The notes under the pieces are model-generated. The model saw only the letters and a list, made by a program, of their open reading frames with translations. It ran no database searches and was not told the origin of the DNA. The position numbers and the translations under genes are program-made. A stretch of 64,000 nt of DNA from Chamaea fasciata (Eukaryota > Chordata > Aves > Passeriformes > Sylviidae). Below are positions 57,627 through 64,000 of this stretch, piece by piece; the stretch's first letter is position 1; every line of letters starts with the position of its first letter. Location: assembly GCA_029207755.1 (NCBI GenBank), contig JARCOQ010000175.1, positions 62,001-126,000 of the forward strand, written 5' to 3'.

Positions 57627-60600
57627 CTAGGCGCGGCCAAAAGGCGCTTTCTCGCTTCCCAGGCTAAGAGAAGCACTTTCCGTGCTGCAAACAGCTTCTC
57701 TGCTTATGGAGAGCTCGGAAACAGCGCCTAGCCGCTGTTCGCAGCCAGCCTGCAGCGTGCAGCCTCCGAGAGCACTAATCGCGGCCAAAAGGCGCTTTCT
57801 CGCTTCCCAGCATAAGAGAAGCACTTTCCGTGCTGCAAACAGCTTCTCTGCTTGTGGAGAGCTCGGAAACAGCACCTAGCCGCTGTTCCCAGCCAGCCTG
57901 CAGCGTGCAGCCTCCGAGAGAACTAGGGGCGGCAAAAAAACGCTTTCTCGCTTCCCAGGCTAAGAGAAGCACTTTCCGTGCTGCAAACAGCTTCTCTGCT
58001 TGTGGAGAGCTCGGAAACAGCGCCCAGCCGCTGTTCCCAGCCAGCCTGCAGCGTGCAGCCTCCGAGAGCACTAGGCGCGGCTAAAAGGGGCTTTCTCGCT
58101 TCCCAGGCTAAGAGAAGCACTTTCCGTGCTGCAAACAGCTTCTGTGCTTATGGAGAGCTCGGAAACAGCGCCTAGCCGCGGTTCGCAGCCAGCCTGCAGC
58201 GTGCGGCCTCCGAGAGCACTAGGCGCGGCCAAAAGGCGCTTTCTCGCTTCCCAGGCTAAGAGAAGCACTTTCCGTGCTGCAAACAACTTCTCTGCTTGTG
58301 GAGAGCTTGGAAAACGCGCCTAGGTGCTGTTCGCAGCCAGCCTTCTGCTAAACGCCGAGAAAGCACTAGGCACGGCCAAAAGGCGCTTTCTCGCTTCCCA
58401 GGCTAAGAGAAGCACTTTCCGTGCTGCAAACAGCTTCTCTGCTTGTGGAGAGCTCGGAAACCGCGCCTAGCCGCTGTTCGTAGCCAGCCTGCTGCGAAAC
58501 GCCGGAGAAAGCACTAGGCGCGGCAAAAAAACGCTTTCTCGCTTTCCAGGCTATGAGAAGCACTTTCCGTGCTGCAAACAGCTTCTCTGGTTGTGAAGAG
58601 CTCGGAAACCGCGCCTAGCCACTGCTCGCAGCCAGCCTGCAGCGTGCAGCCTCCGAGAGAACTAGGCGCGGCCAAAAGGCGCTTTCTCGCTTCCCAGGTT
58701 AAGAGAAGCACTTTCCGTGCTGCAAACAGCTTCTCTGCTTGTGGAGAGCTCGGAAAACGCGCCTAGGTGCTGTTCGCAGCCAGCCTGCAGCGTGCAGCCT
58801 CCGAGAGCACTAGGCACGGCCAAAAGGCGCTTTCTGGCTTCCCAGGATAAGAGAAGCACTTTCCGTGCTGCAAACAGCTTCTCTGCTTGTGGAGAGCTCG
58901 GAAACAGCGCCTAGCCGCTGTTCGCTGCCAGCCTGCAGCGTACAGCCTCCGAGAGCACTAGGAGCGGCCAAAAGGCGCTTTCTCGCTTCCCAGGCTAAGA
59001 GAAGCACTTTCCGTGCTGCAAACAGCTTCTCCGCTTGTGGAGAGCTAGGAAACCGCGCCTAGCTGCTGTTCGCAGCCAGCCTACTGCGAAACGCCGAGAA
59101 AGCACTAGGCACGGCCAAAAGGCGCTTTCTTGCTTCCCAGGCTAAGAGAAGCACTTTCCGTGCTGCAAACAGCTTCTCTGCTTGTGGAAAGCTCGGAAAC
59201 AGCGCCTAGCCGCTGTTCCCAGCCAGCCTGCAGCGTGCAGCCTCCGAGAGCACTAGGCGCGGCAAAAAAACGCTTTCTGGCTTCCCAAGCTAAGAGAAGC
59301 ACTTTCCGTGCTGCAAAAAGCTTCTCTGCTTGTGGAGAGCTCGGAAACAGCACGTAGCCGCTGTTCCCAAGCAGCCTGCAGCGTGCAGCCTCCGAGAGCA
59401 CTAGGGGCGGCCAAAAGGCGCTTTCTGGATTCCCAGGCTAAGAGAAGCACTTTCCGTGCTGCAAACAGCTTCTCTGCTTGTGGAGAGCTCGGAAACAGCG
59501 CCTAGCCGCTGTTCCCAGCCAGCCTGCAGCGTGCAGCCTCCGAGAGCACTAGGCGCGGCAAAAAAACGCTTTCTCGCTTCCCAGGCTAAGAGAAGCACTT
59601 TCCGTGCTGCAAACAGCTTCTCTGCTTGTGAAGAGCTCGGAATCCGCGCTTATCCACTGCTCGCAGCCAGCCTGCAGCGTGCAGCCTCCAAGAGCACTAG
59701 GCGCGGCCAAAAGGCGCTTTCTCGCTTCCCAGGCTAAGAGAAGCACTTTCCGTGCTACAAACAGCTTCTCTGCTTGTGGAGAGCTTGGAAAACGCGCCTA
59801 GGTGCTGTTCGCAGCAGCCTTCTGCTAAACGCCGAGAAAGCCCTAGGCACGGCCAAAAGGCGCTTTCTCGCTTCCCAGGCTAAGAGAAGCACTTTCCGTG
59901 CTGCAAACAGCTTCTCTGATTGTGGAGAGCTCGGAAACAGCGCCTAGCCGCTGTTCGCAGCCAGCCTGCAGCGTGCAGCCTCCGAGAGCACTAGGCGCGG
60001 CAAAAAAAACGCTTTCTCGCTTCCCAGGCTAAGAGAAGCACTTTCCGTGCTGCAAACAGCTTCTCTGCTTGTGGAGAGCTCGGAAACAGCGCCCAGACGC
60101 TGTTCCCAGCCAGCCTGCAGCGAAACATCGGAAAAAGCACTAGGCACGGCCAAAAGGCGCTTTCTGGCTTCCCAGGCTAAGAGAAGCACTTTCCGTGCTG
60201 CAAACAGCTTCTCTGCTTGTAGAGAGCTCGGAAACCGTGCCTAGCTGCTGTTCGCAGCCAGCCTGCAGCGTGCAGCCTCCGAGAGCACTAGGTGTGGCCA
60301 AAAGGCGCTTTCTCGCTTCCCAGGCTAAGAGAAGCACTTTCCGTGCTGCAAACAGCTTCCCTGCTTGTGGAAAGCTTGGAATCAGCGCCTAGCTGCTGTT
60401 CGCAGCCAGCCTTCTGCGAAACGCCGAGAAAGCACTAAGCACGGCCAAAAGGCGCTTTCTTGCTTCCAAAGATAAGAGAAGCACTTTCCGTGCTGCAAAC
60501 AGCTTCTCTGCTTGTGGAGAGCTCGGAAACAGCGCCTAGCCGCTGTTCGCAGCCAGCCTGCAGCGTGCCGCCTCCGAGAGCACTAGGCGCGGCCAAAAGC

Positions 60601-60878
60601 GGCTTTCTCGCTTCTCAGGCTAAGAGAAGCACTTTCCGTGCTGCAAACAGCTTCTCTGCTTGTGGAGAGCTCGGAAACAGCACCTAGCCGCTGTTCGCAG
60701 CCAGCCTGCAGCGTGCAGCCTCCGAGAGCACTAGGCGCGGCCAAAAGGCGCTTTCTCGCTTCCCAGGCTAAGAGAAGCACTTTCCGTGCTGCAAACAGCT
60801 TCTCTGCTTGTGAAGAGCTCGGAAACCGCGCTTAGCCACTGCTCGCAGCCAGCCTGCAGCGTGCAGCCTCCAAGAGCA

Positions 60879-62700
60879 CTAGGCGCGGCCAAAAGGCGCT
60901 TTCTCGCTTCCCAGGCTAAGAGAAGCACTTTCCGTGCTGCAAACAGCTTCTCTGCTTATGGAGAGCTCGGAAACAGCGCCTAGCCGCTGTTCGCAGCCAG
61001 CCTGCAGCGTGCAGCCTCCGAGAGCACTAATCGCGGCCAAAAGGCGCTTTCTCGCTTCCCAGCATAAGAGAAGCACTTTCCGTGCTGCAAACAGCTTCTC
61101 TGCTTGTGGAGAGCTCGGAAACAGCACCTAGCCGCTGTTCCCAGCCAGCCTGCAGCGTGCAGCCTCCGAGAGCACTAGGGGCGGCAAAAAAACGCTTTCT
61201 CGCTTCCCAGGCTAAGAGAAGCACTTTCCGTGCTGCAAACAGCTTCTCTGCTTGTGGAGAGCTCGGAAACAGCGCCCAGCCGCTGTTCCCAGCCAGCCTG
61301 CAGCGTGCAGCCTCCGAGAGCACTAGGCGCGGCTAAAAGGCGCTTTCTCGCTTCCCAGGCTAAGAGAAGCACTTTCCGTGCTGCAAACAGCTTCTGTGCT
61401 TATGGAGAGCTCGGAAACAGCGCCTAGCCGCGGTTCGAAGCCAGCCTGCAGCGTGCGGCCTCCGAGAGCACTAGGCGCGGCCAAAAGGCGCTTTCTCGCT
61501 TCCCAGGCTAAGAGAAGCACTTTCCGTGCTGCAAACAACTTCTCTGCTTGTGGAGAGCTTGGAAAACGCGCCTAGGTGCTGTTCGCAGCCAGCCTTCTGC
61601 TAAACGCCGAGAAAGCACTAGGCACGGCCAAAAGGCGCTTTCTCGCTTCCCAGGCTAAGAGAAGCACTTTCCGTGCTGCAAACAGCTTCTCTGCTTGTGG
61701 AGAGCTCGGAAACCGCGCCTAGCCGCTGTTCGTAGCCAGCCTGCTGCGAAACGCCGGAGAAAGCACTAGGCGCGGCAAAAAAACGCTTTCTCGCTTTCCA
61801 GGCTATGAGAAGCACTTTCCGTGCTGCAAACAGCTTCTCTGGTTGTGAAGAGCTCGGAAACCGCGCCTAGCCACTGCTCGCAGCCAGCCTGCAGCGTGCA
61901 GCCTCCGAGAGAACTAGGCGCGGCCAAAAGGCGCTTTCTCGCTTCCCAGGTTAAGAGAAGCACTTTCCGTGCTGCAAACAGCTTCTCTGCTTGTGGAGAG
62001 CTCGGAAAACGCGCCTAGGTGCTGTTCGCAGCCAGCCTGCAGCGTGCAGCCTCCGAGAGCACTAGGCACGGCCAAAAGGCGCTTTCTGGCTTCCCAGGAT
62101 AAGAGAAGCACTTTCCGTGCTGCAAACAGCTTCTCTGCTTGTGGAGAGCTCGGAAACAGCGCCTAGCCGCTGTTCGCTGCCAGCCTGCAGCGTACAGCCT
62201 CCGAGAGCACTAGGAGCAACCAAAAGGCGCTTTCTCGCTTCCCAGGCTAAGAGAAGCACTTTCCGTGCTGCAAACAGCTTCTCCGCTTGTGGAGAGCTAG
62301 GAAACCGCGCCTAGCTGCTGTTCGCAGCCAGCCTACTGCGAAACGCCGAGAAAGCACTAGGCACGGCCAAAAGGCGCTTTCTTGCTTCCCAGGCTAAGAG
62401 AAGCACTTTCCGTGCTGCAAACAGCTTCTCTGCTTGTGGAAAGCTCGGAAACAGCGCCTAGCCGCTGTTCCCAGCCAGCCTGCAGCGTGCAGCCTCCGAG
62501 AGCACTAGGCGCGGCAAAAAAACGCTTTCTCGCTTCCCAGGCTAAGAGAAGCACTTTCCGTGCTGCAAACAGCTTCTCTGCTTGTGAAGAGCTCGGAATC
62601 CGCGCTTATCCACTGCTCGCAGCCAGCCTGCAGCGTGCAGCCTCCAAGAGCACTAGGCGCGGCCAAAAGGCGCTTTCTCGCTTCCCAGGCTAAGAGAAGC
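60879..62700. repeat. Family 3 copy, partner of about 57,627-59,450
   Basis: The offset is 3,252 from about 60,879 to 62,480, then the copy skips two monomers relative to its partner and continues at an offset of 2,956. The skipped pair is the one with CCCAAGCAGCC and GGATTCCCAGG near 59,253-59,450. It keeps the CACTAATCGCGGCC and CAGCATAAGAG marks near 61,027, shared with 57,775. The deletion of exactly two monomers indicates unequal exchange in register. Confidence 0.8.
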
Positions 62701-64000
62701 ACTTTCCGTGCTACAAACAGCTTCTCTGCTTGTGGAGAGCTTGGAAAACGCGCCTAGGTGCTGTTCGCAGCAGCCTTCTGCTAAACGCCGAGAAAGCACT
62801 AGGCACGGCCAAAAGGCGCTTTCTCGCTTCCCAGGCTAAGAGAAGCACTTTCCGTGCTGCAAACAGCTTCTCTGATTGTGGAGAGCTCGGAAACAGCGCC
62901 TAGCCGCTGTTCGCAGCCAGCCTGCAGCGTGCAGCCTCCGAGAGCACTAGGCGCGGCAAAAAAACGCTTTCTCGCTTCCCAGGCTAAGAGAAGCACTTTC
63001 CGTGCTGCAAACAGCTTCTCTGCTTGTGGAGAGCTCGGAAACAGCGCCCAGACGCTGTTCCCAGAGAGCCTGCAGCGAAACATCGGAAAAAGCACTAGGC
63101 ACGGCCAAAAGGCGCTTTCTGGCTTCCCAGGCTAAGAGAAGCACTTTCCGTGCTGCAAACAGCTTCTCTGCTTGTAGAGAGCTCGGAAACCGTGCCTAGC
63201 TGCTGTTCGCAGCCAGCCTGCAGCGTGCAGCCTCCGAGAGCACTAGGTGTGGCCAAAAGGCGCTTTCTCGCTTCCCAGGCTAAGAGAAGCACTTTCCGTG
63301 CTGCAAACAGCTTCCCTGCTTGTGGAAAGCTTGGAAACAGCGCCTAGCTGCTGTTCGCAGCCAGCCTTCTGCGAAACGCCGAGAAAGCACTAGGCACGGC
63401 CAAAAGGCGCTTTCTTGCTTCCAAAGATAAGAGAAGCACTTTCCGTGCTGCAAACAGCTTCTCTGCTTGTGGAGAGCTCGGAAACAGCACCTAGCCGCTG
63501 TTCCCAGCCAGCCTGCAGCGTGCAGCCTCCGAGAGCACTAGGCGCGGCCAAAAGTCGCTTTCTCACTTCCCAGCCTAAGAGAAGCACGTTCCGTGCTGCA
63601 AACAGCTTCTGTGCTTGTGGAGAGCTCGGAAACAGCGCCTAGCCGCTGTTCTCAGCCAGCCTGCAGCGTGCAGCCTCCGAGAGCACTAGGCGCGGCCAAA
63701 AGGCGCTTTCTGGCTTCCCAGGCTAAGAGAAACACTTTCCGTGCTGCAAACAGCTTCTGTGCTTGTGGAGAGCTCGGAAACAGCGCCTAGCCGCTGTTCC
63801 CAGCCAGCCTGCAGCGTGCAGCCTGCGAGAGCACTAGGCGCGGCCAAAAGGCGCTTTCTCGCTTCCCAGGCTAAGAGAAGCACTTTCCGTGCTGCAAACA
63901 GCTTCTCTGCTAGTGGAGAGCTTGGAAACCGCGCCTAGCTGCTGTTCGCAGCAGCCTGCTGCTAAACGCCGAGAAAGCACTAGGCACGGCCAAAAGGCGC
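62505..64000. repeat. Family 3 copy, partner of 53,643-55,138, cut by window end
   Basis: The offset is 8,862 throughout (60 monomer positions). Shared marks are GGAATCCGCGCTTATCC, CTGATTGTGGAGAGC, CAGAGAGCCTGCAGCG, CTTGTAGAGAGC, CTAGGTGTGGCC, CTTCCAAAGATAAG and GTCGCTTTCTCAC. One difference seen is CCCTAGG near 53,935 against CACTAGG near 62,798. The copy is cut at the window end inside a GGCCAAAAGGCGC block. Confidence 0.82.

Larger units (their letters stand above)
1..64000. repeat. 148-bp GC-rich satellite array, whole window
   Basis: Every part of the window is a copy of one monomer of 148 bp, recognisable by the conserved anchors CACTAGGCGCGGCC, CAGGCTAAGAGAAGCAC, TTTCCGTGCTGCAAACAG and GAGAGCTCGGAAACAGCG. 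All copies run in the same direction. Variants of 147 and 146 bp differ in the segment between GCTGTT and GCACTAGG. The variable segment defines monomer types: a standard form with GCAGCCTCCGAGAG, a GCAGCCTGCGAGAG form, a GCGAAACATCGGACAAAG form, a GCGTACCGCCGGACAAAG form, a GCGAAACGCCGGAGAAAG form, a CCGACCGCACTAGGCGAGG form, and the 146-bp form with CTGCTGCTAAACGCCGAG. No stretch over 300 bases departs from the repeat, so the gene-free state of the window is explained by it. Hand count on the consensus gives about 61% GC. Satellite identity is seen directly; chromosomal location and species are not determinable here. Confidence 0.98.
50231..64000. repeat. Family 3 satellite domain
   Basis: Diagnostic monomers are GGCAAAAAAACGC with 7-8 A (near 50,993, 51,584, 52,027, 56,603 and 60,002), CTTATGGAGAGC (near 50,763), GTGCTACAAACAG (near 51,335), CAGGCTATGAGAAGC (near 51,017), TTGTGAAGAGCTCGG (near 51,060), GCGTGCGGCCTCC (near 50,814) and TTCGCTGCCAGCC (near 50,504). 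Long-period repeats are present: 5,906 bp (40 monomers), 3,252 bp (22 monomers) and 8,862 bp (60 monomers). The domain continues past the window end. Confidence 0.82.

Noticed and set aside
1..64000. A CRISPR array
   Set aside because: Repeats are 148 bp, head to tail, with no unique spacers and no cas genes. The variable segment falls into a small set of recurring types.
1..64000. Internal RNA polymerase III promoter (A and B boxes) in each monomer
   Set aside because: GTTCGCAGCC resembles a B box (GWTCRANNC) but has C for the invariant A. GGCTAAGAGAAG resembles an A box with several mismatches, and the spacing is longer than in tRNA-type genes. Not strong enough to annotate.
1..64000. Transposable elements or retrotransposon insertions
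   Set aside because: No stretch departs from the monomer long enough to hold one. I saw no poly-A tail with target-site duplication, terminal repeats or reverse-transcriptase motifs. The A-runs of Family 3 are substitutions inside the monomer.
1..64000. Telomeric or ribosomal DNA repeats
   Set aside because: No tandem TTAGGG-type runs and no rRNA-like segments were seen. The isolated TTAGGC in GCTTCTTAGGCTAAG (for example near 19,850) is a point variant of the monomer.

Overview
The whole 64,000-base window lies inside one tandem satellite array. I found no unique sequence, transposon, RNA gene, CRISPR array or convincing protein-coding gene, and both ends of the window are still inside the array. 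The basic monomer is 148 bp, about the DNA length on one nucleosome core, with roughly 432 copies. A hand-made consensus is 90 G/C of 148 (about 61%) and carries 10 CpG sites. Short-monomer variants of 146 and 147 bp differ in the segment just before the CACTAGG motif. An array of this kind points to a eukaryotic nuclear genome (centromeric, pericentromeric, subtelomeric or heterochromatic). I do not recognise the monomer as a named satellite and will not assign a species.

The array is organised as higher-order repeats (HORs) that fall into three sequence families. Family 1 fills about 1-18,780. Its core is a 6,348-bp, 43-monomer unit (34 monomers of 148 bp, 2 of 147 and 7 of 146, which sum exactly). 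It is present as two apparently identical tandem copies (56-6403 and 6404-12751) plus a diverged mosaic third copy. Family 2 fills about 19,800-28,090 and 33,140-50,230. In its first part the unit is 14 monomers (2,068 bp), and in its second part the block lengths are mixed (9, 10, 14 and 16 monomers). A Family 1 island with a 7-monomer (1,034-bp) period sits between the two Family 2 blocks at about 28,090-33,040. Family 3 fills about 50,230-64,000 with long periods of 3,252, 5,906 and 8,862 bp. A Family 2 block is embedded in it.

Three borders between families (about 18.8-19.8, 27.7-29.5 and 33.1-34.3 kb) are loaded with single-base insertions and deletions that are rare elsewhere. They may be low-quality assembly joins or real breakpoints. 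They are the most important caution for anyone using this window.

The monomer is dense in dyad symmetry. It has an 8-bp inverted repeat enclosing a 5-bp hairpin, a 7-bp hairpin, a 5-bp hairpin and a closing 5-bp stem. The 146-bp monomers add a perfect 7-bp hairpin with a TTCG loop. Open frames of about 65 residues occur on both strands in nearly every monomer. They follow from low stop density, and because 148 is not a multiple of 3 they cannot be strung into a long protein. The most interesting reading is a candidate centromere-type or structural satellite with strong non-B-DNA potential, but that role is inference.
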